From the NCBI RefSeq assembly GCF_004216475.1, contig NZ_CP022303.1:1364001-1428000 (forward strand): a stretch of 64,000 nt of DNA, written 5' to 3'. This stretch comes from Thalassococcus sp. S3. Lineage in GTDB: Bacteria > Pseudomonadota > Alphaproteobacteria > Rhodobacterales > Rhodobacteraceae. Every line of letters starts with the position of its first letter. Position 1 is the stretch's first letter. A program made the translations under genes and the position numbers. A model generated the notes under the pieces. That model saw nothing but the letters and a program-made list of their open reading frames with translations, made no database searches and had not been told where the DNA came from. This document shows positions 45,230 to 53,541 of the stretch, in pieces.

Positions 45230-46761
45230 GCTGGATCCTTTCCCTTCCCCTTGTCCTGCCGTTTCTCACGGCAATCTTCGCCTTCCTGTTCCGGCATCGC
45301 CGGGCCGGGCGCTGGATCAGTGTTGTGGGCTCTGCGCTTCTTCTTGGGGCGGCGTCTATGCTGATGGTGGCAACGCTTCAAAACGGAGTGATCGCCGGTC
45401 AGATGGGCAGCTGGCCCGCGCCTTTTGGCATTACGCTTGTGGCCGATCTGCTGAGTGCCGTGATGGTCGTGATCACCGCCATCACCGGACTAGCCGTTGC
45501 GATCTATGCCTTGGCGGATGTCGATGCACGGATGGAGCAACTTGGATATCACGCCCTCTTCAACGTGCTTATCGCCGGGGTGACCGGTGCGTTTCTCACC
45601 GGCGACCTTTTCAACCTTTATGTCTGGTTCGAGGTGATGCTGATTGCCTCATTCGGCCTGCTGATCCTGGGTGGACGCAAAGAGCAGATCGACGGCGGCA
45701 TCAAATATGTGACGCTGAACCTGGTCTCAACGATCCTGTTCCTGGCTGGCATTGGCCTGCTTTACGGCATGACCGGTACGCTCAACATGGCGGATCTGTC
45801 GCTGGCCGTGGATCAGGTGGAAAATCAGGGCCTCCTGACGCTTGTCGCGGTGATGTTCATGATCGCCTTCGGGGTGAAGGCCGCGGTCTTTCCCCTGTTC
45901 TTCTGGCTGCCCGCCGCTTATCACACGCCCGCCTTTTCGGTTTCCGCCGTCTTTGCCGGGCTTCTGACCAAGGTCGGCGTCTATGCTCTGATCCGCATGT
46001 TCACGCTGGTCTTCGATCATGATATCGGCTTTACTCACCAGATCCTGCTCTGGGTGGCGGGGTTCACTATGGTCACCGGTGTTCTGGGCGCTGCGGCGCA
46101 AAGCGATTTTCGCAAGATCCTGTCGTTCCATATCGTCAGTCAGATCGGCTATATGATCCTTGGCCTCGCGCTCTTTACGCCTGCGGCGATTGTGGGGGCC
46201 GTGTTCTATCTGGTGCACCATATCGTGGTGAAGGCGAACCTGTTCCTGATCGCCGGGGTCGGGCAGCGTCTGACCGGTGATACAGAACTGGCGCGCATTG
46301 GCGGACTTTACAAATCTGCGCCCCTGCTGGCCGTTCTGTTCCTGATCCCTGCCTTCTCTCTGGCTGGCTTCCCGCCGCTTTCGGGGTTCTGGGCCAAGTA
46401 TCTGCTGGTTAAGGCTGCTCTCGATGTGCAGGGCTGGGTCATCGCGGGCGTGGCGCTCGCGGTCGGGTTGCTGACGATCTATTCGATGACCAAGATCTGG
46501 GCCGCCGCGTTCTGGAAGCCCCATCCCGACCGTATCGAGCCGAAGTTGGACCGCATCGACGGACCGACCCGCGCGGCGTTTCTGTGGCCGATTGCAGGGC
46601 TTGCGACGCTCACGATCATCATCGGGTTCTTCCCTCAGCCATTTGTTGCCTTTGCCGAGGCATCGGCGGCGCAGCTTCTCGATCCATCGGCCTATATTGG
46701 TGCTGTGCTGGGTGAGGCCGCAATCACGCCGGACCAGATCGCGACGGGAGAAAGCGAATGA
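45226..46761 (+). CDS. mrpD: Mrp Na+/H+ antiporter subunit D
   Basis: A 511-residue NuoN/NuoM-like subunit starting at GTG 45226 within the mrpC stop. It has fourteen or so helices. Landmarks are AGVTGAFLTGDLFNLYVWFE (Glu in TM5), KAAVFPLFFWLPAAYHTPAF (broken-helix region with Lys and Pro), RKILSFHIVSQIGYMILGLA and LVHHIVVKANLFLIAGV (TM Lys). The Glu and Lys residues used for proton translocation in this family are present. Part of the Mrp complex. Confidence 0.95.
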   Translation: MSWILSLPLVLPFLTAIFAFLFRHRRAGRWISVVGSALLLGAASMLMVATLQNGVIAGQMGSWPAPFGITLVADLLSAVMVVITAITGLAVAIYALADVDARMEQLGYHALFNVLIAGVTGAFLTGDLFNLYVWFEVMLIASFGLLILGGRKEQIDGGIKYVTLNLVSTILFLAGIGLLYGMTGTLNMADLSLAVDQVENQGLLTLVAVMFMIAFGVKAAVFPLFFWLPAAYHTPAFSVSAVFAGLLTKVGVYALIRMFTLVFDHDIGFTHQILLWVAGFTMVTGVLGAAAQSDFRKILSFHIVSQIGYMILGLALFTPAAIVGAVFYLVHHIVVKANLFLIAGVGQRLTGDTELARIGGLYKSAPLLAVLFLIPAFSLAGFPPLSGFWAKYLLVKAALDVQGWVIAGVALAVGLLTIYSMTKIWAAAFWKPHPDRIEPKLDRIDGPTRAAFLWPIAGLATLTIIIGFFPQPFVAFAEASAAQLLDPSAYIGAVLGEAAITPDQIATGESE

Positions 46762-47237
46762 ACATGCTTGTCACAAACTTCCTGCTGGCTGTGTGCTGGG
46801 CGGCGCTGATGGGCAGCTTCACAATCGGCTCTCTGGCCACGGGCTTTGTGCTCGGCTTTGCGGTGCTTTGGCTGCTTCAGCCCCTGATTGGCGGGCCCAG
46901 CAACTATTTCCTGCGCAGCTATTACTGGTTACGGCTGATCGTGATGTTTCATTACGAACTGGTGGTCTCCAGCCTGCAGGTGATCTGGGACGTCATCACC
47001 CCGCGCCACCTGGCAACACCGGCGGTGATCGAGATGCCGCTTGATGTCAGAAGCGACGCGGGCATCCTTTTGGTCACGAACCTGATTTCACTGACCCCGG
47101 GCACGCTGAGCCTGGATGTGTCGGATGACCGCAAAACACTGCTGGTACACGCGATGTTCGCGGATGACCCCGAGGAGATCTGCCGGCAACTGAAATCCGG
47201 AATGGAACGCTGGGTGATGGAGGCGATAGAGACCTGA
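46758..47237 (+). CDS. mrpE: Mrp Na+/H+ antiporter subunit E
   Basis: A 159-residue MnhE-like subunit with two N-terminal helices (MLVTNFLLAVCWAALMGSFT, TGFVLGFAVLWLLQPLIG) and the family block YYWLRLIVMFHYELVVSSLQ, VIWDVITPR. A cytoplasmic domain with LLVTNLISLTPGTLSLDVSD follows. Overlaps mrpD by 4 nt and mrpF by 1 nt. Confidence 0.94.
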   Translation: MNMLVTNFLLAVCWAALMGSFTIGSLATGFVLGFAVLWLLQPLIGGPSNYFLRSYYWLRLIVMFHYELVVSSLQVIWDVITPRHLATPAVIEMPLDVRSDAGILLVTNLISLTPGTLSLDVSDDRKTLLVHAMFADDPEEICRQLKSGMERWVMEAIET

Positions 47238-47548
47238 TGAGTGGAGCGGAATTTCTGGACCTTGCGGTCGATCTGAGCTTTGGAATGGTGATCCTTTCAG
47301 TCGCGCTGGGCTTTGTGCGGCTGGCCCTGGGGCCAAGCCTGCCGGACCGTGTGGTGGCGCTCGATATGATGACGATCGCCATTCTCGCCTTTTGTGGCCT
47401 TGCCGCCATCCGGGCCGACGATCAGGCGTTTCTGGATGTGGCGTTGGTGCTGGCGCTTGTGGGTTTTCTGGCGACCGTCGCTCTCGCCCGCTTTGCGGAG
47501 CGTCGCAAAAATCGCCTGGAAGAAGCTGCGGAAAGGAAACGGTCATGA
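47237..47548 (+). CDS. mrpF: Mrp Na+/H+ antiporter subunit F
   Basis: A 103-residue MnhF-like subunit with three helices and the conserved LGFVRLALGPSLPDRVVALD, then QAFLDVALVLALVGFLATVA. The conserved Asp in the DRVVALD block is present. ATG shares its first base with the mrpE stop; the stop overlaps mrpG by 4 nt. Confidence 0.94.
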   Translation: MSGAEFLDLAVDLSFGMVILSVALGFVRLALGPSLPDRVVALDMMTIAILAFCGLAAIRADDQAFLDVALVLALVGFLATVALARFAERRKNRLEEAAERKRS

Positions 47549-47871
47549 TGGAATACGTGGCCGGGGTTTTCCTGCTGCTCGGTGGCGTTTTGGCGGTCAT
47601 CGCGGCCCTTGGGCTGCTCCGCCTGCCCGACATCCTGATCCGGATGCATGCGTCAACCAAGGTCGGCACGCTGAGTTGCGGATTGATCATGGCAGGCGTC
47701 GCGGTGGCCTTTGCGACGGGTCCTGTTGTGCTCCGCTGTGTGGCGATCGTGGTCTTTCTTTTGCTCACAGCGCCAATTGCCGGCCACATGATCGGCCGTG
47801 CGGCGTTGCGCACGGGCGTTCCGCTCTGGCAGCGGCCTGACGCGGGCAATGGGGAAAGTGAAAAGACCTAG
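47545..47871 (+). CDS. mrpG: Mrp Na+/H+ antiporter subunit G
   Basis: Start at ATG 47545 within the mrpF stop, giving 108 residues; an ATG one codon later is possible. The MnhG core is VFLLLGGVLAVIAALGLLRL, PDILIRMHASTKVGTLSCGL and LLTAPIAGHMIGRAALRTGV. The Ser/Thr-Lys in the HASTK block is typical. It is the last of the operon, and the gap after it contains a strong hairpin at 47981-48006. Confidence 0.94.
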   Translation: MMEYVAGVFLLLGGVLAVIAALGLLRLPDILIRMHASTKVGTLSCGLIMAGVAVAFATGPVVLRCVAIVVFLLLTAPIAGHMIGRAALRTGVPLWQRPDAGNGESEKT

Positions 47872-47980
47872 AAGTGATCCGTCCAGAACAACCTTGATGG
47901 GGAGGGCAATGTTGGACTGCTCGCATCTTTGTGCCCTTGGGCAGCCGCAATGAAGAACACTGCCTCATTCGAAAGAAGAA

Positions 47981-48006
47981 GCGCCCGGCACATGATGTCC
48001 GGGCGC
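47981..48006 (-). terminator. Terminator of the first RTX gene (possibly bidirectional)
   Basis: GCGCCCGG (47981-47988) pairs with CCGGGCGC (47999-48006) around a 10-nt loop. On the minus strand it is followed by TTCTTCTTTC, a fair T-rich tract, so it should end the RTX transcript. It may also stop mrp transcription coming from the left. Confidence 0.65.
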
Positions 48007-48025
48007 CTTTCGTAACGGATAGATC

Positions 48026-49417
48026 TCAGAGGATAAAGTCGTCCGCGTTGAGCGTGCCGACGTTCAGCACCATGATCGTGCTGTCGGTTTCTCCGTCTCC
48101 GTCCACGTCGATCAGAACGAGCGCGTCACCGTTCTGGATCGACTGCACCCGCAGCTCTGCCTCCCCCGATGCGCTGAATGCGTCCACGAAAGAGAGCGGA
48201 GCCAGTTCCACCAAAGCCGAGACGTCGATCACATCCTCTCCCCGCTCGAAATCGGCGATCACATCGCTGTCGGACCGGGCGGCCTTGCTGTCGTTGACCG
48301 AAGAGAAGACAAAGACGTCATCGCCCAGACCGCCGAACATCGTATCCTGTCCCGCGCCCCCTGTGATCTGGTCCATGCCCTTTCCGCCCCGGATCACATC
48401 GGCTCCGGCACCGCCGTCAAGTGTATCGCTCTGGTTGCCGCCGAGGATCTTGTCGTTGCCTTTTCCCCCTTTGATGAAGTCTTGGCCCTGACCACCGAAC
48501 AATTGGTCATTTCCGCTTCCGCCGCGCATTTCGTCATCGCCGGCACCCGCCTTCAGAGTGTCGTTGCCCGCACCGCCGAACAGGCTGTCGAGACCGCTGC
48601 CGCCCTCCAGGCTGTCGTCGCCGCCTTCGCCAAAGAAGACGTTTAACGTGTCGTTGCCCAGGATGGTGTCATTGCCGCTGCCGCCGAACACGTCACCGCT
48701 TTCGCCATCGCGCCCGTCAAACAGATCATCGCCGCCCTTCAGCTTTGTTTCGCCGGTGATGAAGCCGGAATTATAGACTTTCTGCGCCGTATCGTTACCG
48801 ATGATTGCAACCGGCGTGCCCTCGTCGATCGCGGTGATCGTGCCGTTGTTCCGAACGACGCCTCCAACGGCATCCTCCTCAAAAACAATTGCATTTGTCT
48901 GTCCGGCAATTTGTCCGTAGTTGATGATTTCCACATCTTCCGATGCAACTTCGATCCCGGTTCCACCGAAAATGGCGGCGTAGTTCAAAATGAGATTGTC
49001 GCGGCCCTCATCACGAATGCCAACACCGGTTTGCGAACCTTCGATTGTCCCAAAGTTATTGATGACAGAGTTAAAGCCGACATTCTTGATCGCCGTGTCG
49101 CCGGAAACCTTGGAGAATGTCGCATTTATGATCGAGTTGACGAGACCGTTCATGTGAATTCCGACATCAGTGCCCGAGATGGTGCCACCGTCGTTGAAGA
49201 TCACACTTTCAGACACGAAGGCGCGCAGGCCCTTGCCTTCCCCCGCGATGGCGCCAAAGTTGGTCACGCTTGCGCCGGTGATCGAGTTGATGTCCAGGGC
49301 AGCCGGTTTCGATCCTTCTTTGTTGGTGATTTTTACGTCTTGGTCTATGACGAATGGCCCTGCGTCGAATTCGAAAAAGAGCCCTTTGTCCGTCGATTTC
49401 AGGAATTGCGTGCTCAT
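48026..49417 (-). CDS. RTX calcium-binding secreted protein, paralogue 1
   Basis: Start at ATG 49417 (MSTQFLKSTDKGLFFEFD), with GGAG about 9 nt upstream; the longer frame to 49552 is not coding-like. About 463 residues. The first 215 residues are beta-helix-like rungs with Asn-Gly turns (SVTNFGAIAGEGKGLRAF, NFGTIEGSQTGVGI, INYGQIAGQTNAIVF). About 14 GGxGxDxLx nonapeptides bind calcium (for example GGAGNDTLK, GGSGNDQLF). A serralysin-type C-terminal region follows: [56 protein letters not shown] and final DDFIL. The C-terminus should be a type I secretion signal; no exporter is in the window. Confidence 0.9.
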   Translation of the reverse strand: MSTQFLKSTDKGLFFEFDAGPFVIDQDVKITNKEGSKPAALDINSITGASVTNFGAIAGEGKGLRAFVSESVIFNDGGTISGTDVGIHMNGLVNSIINATFSKVSGDTAIKNVGFNSVINNFGTIEGSQTGVGIRDEGRDNLILNYAAIFGGTGIEVASEDVEIINYGQIAGQTNAIVFEEDAVGGVVRNNGTITAIDEGTPVAIIGNDTAQKVYNSGFITGETKLKGGDDLFDGRDGESGDVFGGSGNDTILGNDTLNVFFGEGGDDSLEGGSGLDSLFGGAGNDTLKAGAGDDEMRGGSGNDQLFGGQGQDFIKGGKGNDKILGGNQSDTLDGGAGADVIRGGKGMDQITGGAGQDTMFGGLGDDVFVFSSVNDSKAARSDSDVIADFERGEDVIDVSALVELAPLSFVDAFSASGEAELRVQSIQNGDALVLIDVDGDGETDSTIMVLNVGTLNADDFIL

Positions 49418-49809
49418 ATCGTTCTCCATGAAGAGTTCAGTCTGGTGTTTGCCCGAAGGCTGTTTTTTCTCCCGGTTCTGACGTCGTCGGACCGGGTTGC
49501 TGCGGGTGTTTCGGTTGCCTTTCGTCACAGAGCGACCCCTGGCTTGACACACGCGCGTCAGCCATTCCGGGCCGCCCGGAAACGGGCGGGTCTCAGGTCT
49601 GTTCGGTTTTCAGGTATTCTTGCGATTGCCGCATCGGACATTTGGCCCGTCGGGCGGTTGTATTCGCCGCCTTCCCGAGCTCCCAGGTCTACTTGAACGT
49701 CGCAGACGGCAGGTCGCCCTTAATGCTCCTCAAAAGTTTGCGCGAAAGTCACGCCGATCTTCCTCAGCGGATGGAGCTATAGCACCGAGGCGATTTGCGG
49801 GAAATACTC

Positions 49810-49837
49810 ATTTTCCTTTCTAAAACAGTGTTCTAGC
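49810..49837 (-). promoter_or_regulatory. Conserved element upstream of RTX paralogue 1
   Basis: This 28-base stretch is identical at 23 positions to 53351-53378, with no gaps. It includes GTTCTAGC and a small dyad AACA C TGTT (minus strand). It lies 393 bases from the paralogue-1 start, against 397 for the equivalent element of paralogue 3. A promoter, activator site or leader element is likely. Confidence 0.5.
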
Positions 49838-49932
49838 GGCAAGTCGCTTATGTTGTGGCGCTGTCCCGCGTGGCAGCAGTGAGCTTGAAAAAACGGATGT
49901 TGACGAAAGCGCAAACAGCGTTTTCTTAAGAG

Positions 49933-49963
49933 GCGGGTCCGGTGATCGTATCCCCAGACCCGC
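49933..49963 (-). terminator. Weak hairpin after RTX paralogue 2
   Basis: GCGGGTC (49933-49939) pairs with GACCCGC (49957-49963) with a 17-nt loop, 22 bases after the paralogue-2 stop. On the minus strand CTCTTAAG follows rather than a T-run, so the termination call is modest. Confidence 0.4.
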
Positions 49964-49984
49964 AGGGTAGGTGTCGAGGTCGGC

Positions 49985-51400
49985 TTAGAGTATGAAGTCG
50001 TTCATATCGAGCATGTCCTGACCCAGCACTCTGATCGCGCTGTCAGCCTGGCCGTCGCCATCGACGTCGATAAAGACGACAACATTGCCGCTCTGGAAGG
50101 CTTGGGCGCGGACCTCTGCCTGCCCGGAGGCGCTGAATGCGTCGACAAAGGAGAACGCGCCCAGATCGCTCATGCCCGTGATGTCGATCAAGTCTTCTCC
50201 TCTGGTGAAATCAGCGATGATGTCCGCTTGGTTGTCCGGAGTGCTTTGATTGGCCGATGTGTAGATAAACACGTCGCTGCCTTCGCCCCCGAAAAGGGTG
50301 TCACGGCCTGTTCCCCCGTCGATCATATCGTTTCCGCTGCCTCCGCGGATCAAGTCGTCTCCGGCACCGCCATTGATCGTATCGTCCTGGCCACCGCCGA
50401 AGATCTCATCGTTGCCCCGGCCACCGTTGAGGGTATCTTTGCCGGTGCCCCCTTCGATGTGGTCGTTACCGGTTCCACCCCAGATGAGGTCCTGGCCGCT
50501 TCCTCCGACAAGGCTGTCGTTATCAGCGCCGCCCCCAATCAGGTCATTGCCAGCGCCCCCTGAAAGCTGGTCATCGCCGGACGCGCCCGAAAGGTTGTCA
50601 TTTCCACTGTCACCGAAGAATTGATCGTTGTCGAACCCCCCCAGGAGTGTGTCATTTCCTGATCCGCCGAAGACCTTGTCACTTTCGAAAGAAGATGACC
50701 CATCGTAGAGGTCGTTCCCGCCGTTAAGACGAACCGCCCCTAAAATGCTGGCCTCGTTATAGACAACATCGGCAAAGTTGCTGGTAACGATTCCGCCGAT
50801 GATCTCTCCAGAATTATGGATTTCTATACCCAGCGCGGAATCAGTGACCTTGATGCCAATCCGATTTCCTTGAATCACACCGCTGTTTTTGATTTCTGAG
50901 TTCGCGCCGAAAACTTCCACCCCGATATCAGCAGAGATGGTTCCAAAGTTGTCAAGATCGTTTTGATTGCCACCGATAATGACCCCCGTGCTCCTGGCTG
51001 GAGCGTCATCTTCTATGATGATATCGCCATAATTTATGATATCGGTGTTGAGGCCTGTATTCGTAATCCCATCCAAACGCGCGCGGATCGTGGCACCAGC
51101 ACCATTGATGATCGTTCCCGATCCCGCACTTTGAACGACGATCCCGCTAAAACCGATGATTTCGCCCTGATTATGAAGGACAAGGTTGCGTCCGTTTCCC
51201 CCTTCAATCCTTACTGCATCATTTTCAGACTCGATTTTGCCGAAATTTGTAAGGTCCAGGTTGGTGACATCCCTCATAAATATCGGTTGGGCGCCACCGT
51301 CGAAGTTGGTGATCGTTTCAGTGTCGCGGATAACAAAAGATCCTGTTTCGTTTTCGATCGTGTGCCCGGTATCGGTTGAGTCCAGGAATCTGAGTGTCAT
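49985..51400 (-). CDS. RTX calcium-binding secreted protein, paralogue 2
   Basis: Two adjacent ATGs (51403, 51400); GGAG is better spaced for 51400 (7 nt). About 471 residues with the same plan as paralogue 1: N-terminal FLDSTDTGHTIENETGSFVI, rungs such as NLDLTNFGKIESENDAVRI and DIINYGDIIIED up to about 225, and the boundary motif [15 protein letters not shown]. About 15 nonapeptides follow (GGAGNDLIG, GGSGQDLIW). The C-terminus is [38 protein letters not shown] and final MNDFIL. The rung region is AT-richer than the calcium repeats. Likely secreted by a type I system; function could be surface binding or matrix formation. Confidence 0.9.
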   Translation of the reverse strand: MTLRFLDSTDTGHTIENETGSFVIRDTETITNFDGGAQPIFMRDVTNLDLTNFGKIESENDAVRIEGGNGRNLVLHNQGEIIGFSGIVVQSAGSGTIINGAGATIRARLDGITNTGLNTDIINYGDIIIEDDAPARSTGVIIGGNQNDLDNFGTISADIGVEVFGANSEIKNSGVIQGNRIGIKVTDSALGIEIHNSGEIIGGIVTSNFADVVYNEASILGAVRLNGGNDLYDGSSSFESDKVFGGSGNDTLLGGFDNDQFFGDSGNDNLSGASGDDQLSGGAGNDLIGGGADNDSLVGGSGQDLIWGGTGNDHIEGGTGKDTLNGGRGNDEIFGGGQDDTINGGAGDDLIRGGSGNDMIDGGTGRDTLFGGEGSDVFIYTSANQSTPDNQADIIADFTRGEDLIDITGMSDLGAFSFVDAFSASGQAEVRAQAFQSGNVVVFIDVDGDGQADSAIRVLGQDMLDMNDFIL

Positions 51401-51496
51401 CATCTCTCTCCGTTATATTGAGAATTTACGCGTGGGTGGGATGGAAGGCCGGTGCGATTGACCGGTCGTATCCAAATAGGAAAGGGGTCTTTGGTG

Positions 51497-51564
51497 AGGT
51501 GCACCGATGGATCAGCGCCCCGTTTTTGACGGGGCGCCTCACGCGGAGTGTTTTCGGTGCACCT
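51497..51564. repeat. Nested inverted repeats between RTX paralogues 2 and 3
   Basis: An outer perfect 11-bp inverted repeat (AGGTGCACCGA at 51497-51507 with TCGGTGCACCT at 51554-51564) encloses an inner 8-bp one (GCGCCCCG at 51515-51522 with CGGGGCGC at 51530-51537). The inner hairpin is a likely terminator of paralogue 3 or a bidirectional structure. The whole fills most of the 180-base gap. Confidence 0.55.
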
Positions 51565-51580
51565 TGGTTTTGGTCGTGCG

Positions 51581-52954
51581 TCAGAGAAGGAAGTCGTTGA
51601 CGTCGATGGTGTTCACGCCCAGGACCCTGATCGCGCTGTCGGCTTGTCCGTCGCCATCCACGTCGATCAGCACGAGCGAGTTGCCATCGTCGAGCGATTG
51701 AGCCCGCACTTCGGCCACGCCGGACCCGCTGAATTCCTGCACGAAAGACGTGACGCCAAAGTCGATCATTCCGGTGATGTCGATCAGGTCCTCACCTTGC
51801 GTGAAGTCGGTGATGATATCGCTTTGGTTCGCGCCAGGGCCACTTTCCTGCGCGGACTTGAAGACAAACACATCTTCCCCTTCGCCGCCGGTCAGCGTGT
51901 CCTGACCCATACCGCCCAAGATCTGGTCGTTGCCGTTGCCACCGCTGATGCGGTCAACGCCGCCGCCGCCATTGAGCTGGTCGTTCCCATCGCCACCAAA
52001 GATGCGGTCGTTGCCCGCACCGCCGTTGATGCTGTCCTCTCCCCGGCCACCGGAGAGCAGGTCGCTTCCACTTCCGCCCCGCATCATGTCGTCGCCGTCT
52101 CTGCCTGAGATCGTGTCGTTACCGGCGCCGCCGGCAAGGCTGTCATCGCCACGTCCGCCGTCCAGGCTGTCGTTACCGCCTTCTCCGAAAAGAAAGTCCA
52201 TATCGCTGCCACCGATCAGCGTGTCGTCTCCCGAACCGCCGAAGACCGGGCCGCTGACGCCTCCTCGGCCATCGTAAAGGTCGTTGCCGCCCTCCAGCTC
52301 CACCGCGCCCCGGATCTCGCCGCTGTTATAGATCTGCTCGTTGCCGTCGCTGCCCTGCACATCACCAATGATTTCGCCGAGGTTGCGGACGGTTCCGTTG
52401 TTTGAGAACGGGTCAAAGACAATTGCACCGCTGGTGCCTTCGATGGTGCCGCGGTTGATGATATCCGTGTCCTCCGCGCTCACTTCAATTCCGATCCCGC
52501 CGAAGATGCGCCCGGTGTTCAGAACCAGATCTGAAAGACCGCCGAGAAAGATGCCGGCTCCTTCAAACGAGCCTTCGATTTCACCGGAATTCGAAATCGT
52601 GGCCGCGATCCCCGAGCTGGAGATACCGACAACGCCGCGAATGACCGATTCGGGTCCATTGATGATTTCGCTGTTCGTTGTTCTGGCATTGATGCCAGTG
52701 CCGGTGCTCAGAATTGTGCCGCCCTGATTGCTGATGAGCACGTTGGCTCCGTCGCGGACGGCGATGCCTGTACCCTCTCCGTCGATGATACCAAAATTCG
52801 TCAAGCTGGTGTTCGAGAGATCTTCCAACGCGACCGCCGAGGTGAAGCCGCCCGCGAAGTTCGTGATAATCGTCGTGTCGGTAATGACAAACGGGCCGGG
52901 CTCATCTCGGATCGAAACACCGGTGTCGGTCTGTTCTAGGAATGTAAGGGCCAT
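51581..52954 (-). CDS. RTX calcium-binding secreted protein, paralogue 3
   Basis: Start at ATG 52954 ([18 protein letters not shown]), with GGAGAG upstream. About 457 residues, same plan: N-terminal beta-helix-like rungs ([34 protein letters not shown]), boundary motif [15 protein letters not shown], and 14 nonapeptides ([18 protein letters not shown]). The C-terminus is [53 protein letters not shown] and final DVNDFLL. By eye it is closer to paralogue 1 in the rung region (IFGGxGIEVxxEDxxIIN shared). It would be transcribed first of the three. Confidence 0.9.
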   Translation of the reverse strand: MALTFLEQTDTGVSIRDEPGPFVITDTTIITNFAGGFTSAVALEDLSNTSLTNFGIIDGEGTGIAVRDGANVLISNQGGTILSTGTGINARTTNSEIINGPESVIRGVVGISSSGIAATISNSGEIEGSFEGAGIFLGGLSDLVLNTGRIFGGIGIEVSAEDTDIINRGTIEGTSGAIVFDPFSNNGTVRNLGEIIGDVQGSDGNEQIYNSGEIRGAVELEGGNDLYDGRGGVSGPVFGGSGDDTLIGGSDMDFLFGEGGNDSLDGGRGDDSLAGGAGNDTISGRDGDDMMRGGSGSDLLSGGRGEDSINGGAGNDRIFGGDGNDQLNGGGGVDRISGGNGNDQILGGMGQDTLTGGEGEDVFVFKSAQESGPGANQSDIITDFTQGEDLIDITGMIDFGVTSFVQEFSGSGVAEVRAQSLDDGNSLVLIDVDGDGQADSAIRVLGVNTIDVNDFLL

Positions 52955-53350
52955 CTCGTCTCTCCATGCGATGGTGTAGAATTCGGTGTTCAGGCGCGTC
53001 AAAACCACGCCTGTTCAACTGCGGATGCAGTTGTCTTGGTCTTTTCGAGTTCAAAAGGTGCCGCCGAAGCAGCACTGTTTTTCTGGGCTATGGTGAGGCA
53101 GGTCGAAGCCTGCCCTGATCATCCGTCAGAGCCTTGCCATAGACATGTATTGGTGCCCGTGGCCTTGAGCTGTGACGATTTTCGCTGACGGATTATTTGC
53201 CAAGCTGGACCGGCCAGGCGGCAGGTCGTTCATATGAAACTGGAAACGCCATAAATGCTCCGGAAACAAGGCTCTCTTGAAGTCAAAGCTCAGCGGAACC
53301 TCGCTGAGCCCGGCGCGACCATAGCAGTCGCGCTGTTTGGGAAAAGTCTG

Positions 53351-53378
53351 ATTTTCGTTTTATAAACAGCGTTCTAGC
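53351..53378 (-). promoter_or_regulatory. Conserved element upstream of RTX paralogue 3
   Basis: The counterpart of 49810-49837, with 23 of 28 bases identical. On the minus strand it contains GCTAGAACGCTGTTT followed by TATAAA, which could serve as a -10-like box. The 397-base distance to the start codon implies a long leader or a distal regulatory site. Confidence 0.5.
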
Positions 53379-53495
53379 AGGATTTCGCCAAGGCTTTGGT
53401 TGAAATTTGCCGATGACGCTGGGTTCGGGTGGGGCCCTGCTTGAACGCCTGAAGATCAAGGCTTTGCGCTCAGGCATGCGTCAATCTCAGGGCAG

Positions 53496-53534
53496 AACGA
53501 TGTTTCGCGAAATCAAGAGGCGCGAAACATCGTT
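53496..53534. repeat. Perfect 14-bp inverted repeat after the yghU gene
   Basis: AACGATGTTTCGCG (53496-53509) is the exact reverse complement of CGCGAAACATCGTT (53521-53534), with an 11-nt loop. It lies 7 bases beyond the yghU-like stop codon. No T-run follows on either strand, so it may be a terminator of the non-U-run type, an mRNA stabiliser or a protein-binding dyad. Confidence 0.7.
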
Positions 53535-53541
53535 CATGCAC

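Larger units (their letters stand above)
49418..49984. other. Intergenic region upstream of RTX paralogue 1
   Basis: No gene is visible in 567 bases. It contains the RTX2 3' hairpin (49933-49963), a 28-base element at 49810-49837 that recurs upstream of RTX paralogue 3, and presumably the promoter of paralogue 1. Short open frames here show no coding character. Confidence 0.6.
52955..53541. other. Intergenic region upstream of RTX paralogue 3
   Basis: No gene is visible in 587 bases. It holds the element at 53351-53378 shared with paralogue 1, a hairpin at 53288-53309 (GCTCAGCG/CGCTGAGC, 6-nt loop) and a long dyad at 53496-53534. The promoter of paralogue 3 should lie here. Confidence 0.6.

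Noticed and set aside
48300..52300. Regular short direct repeats suggestive of CRISPR or a satellite
   Set aside because: The periodicity of about 27 bases is that of GGxGxDxLx nonapeptide codons in RTX genes; spacer-like unique segments are absent.
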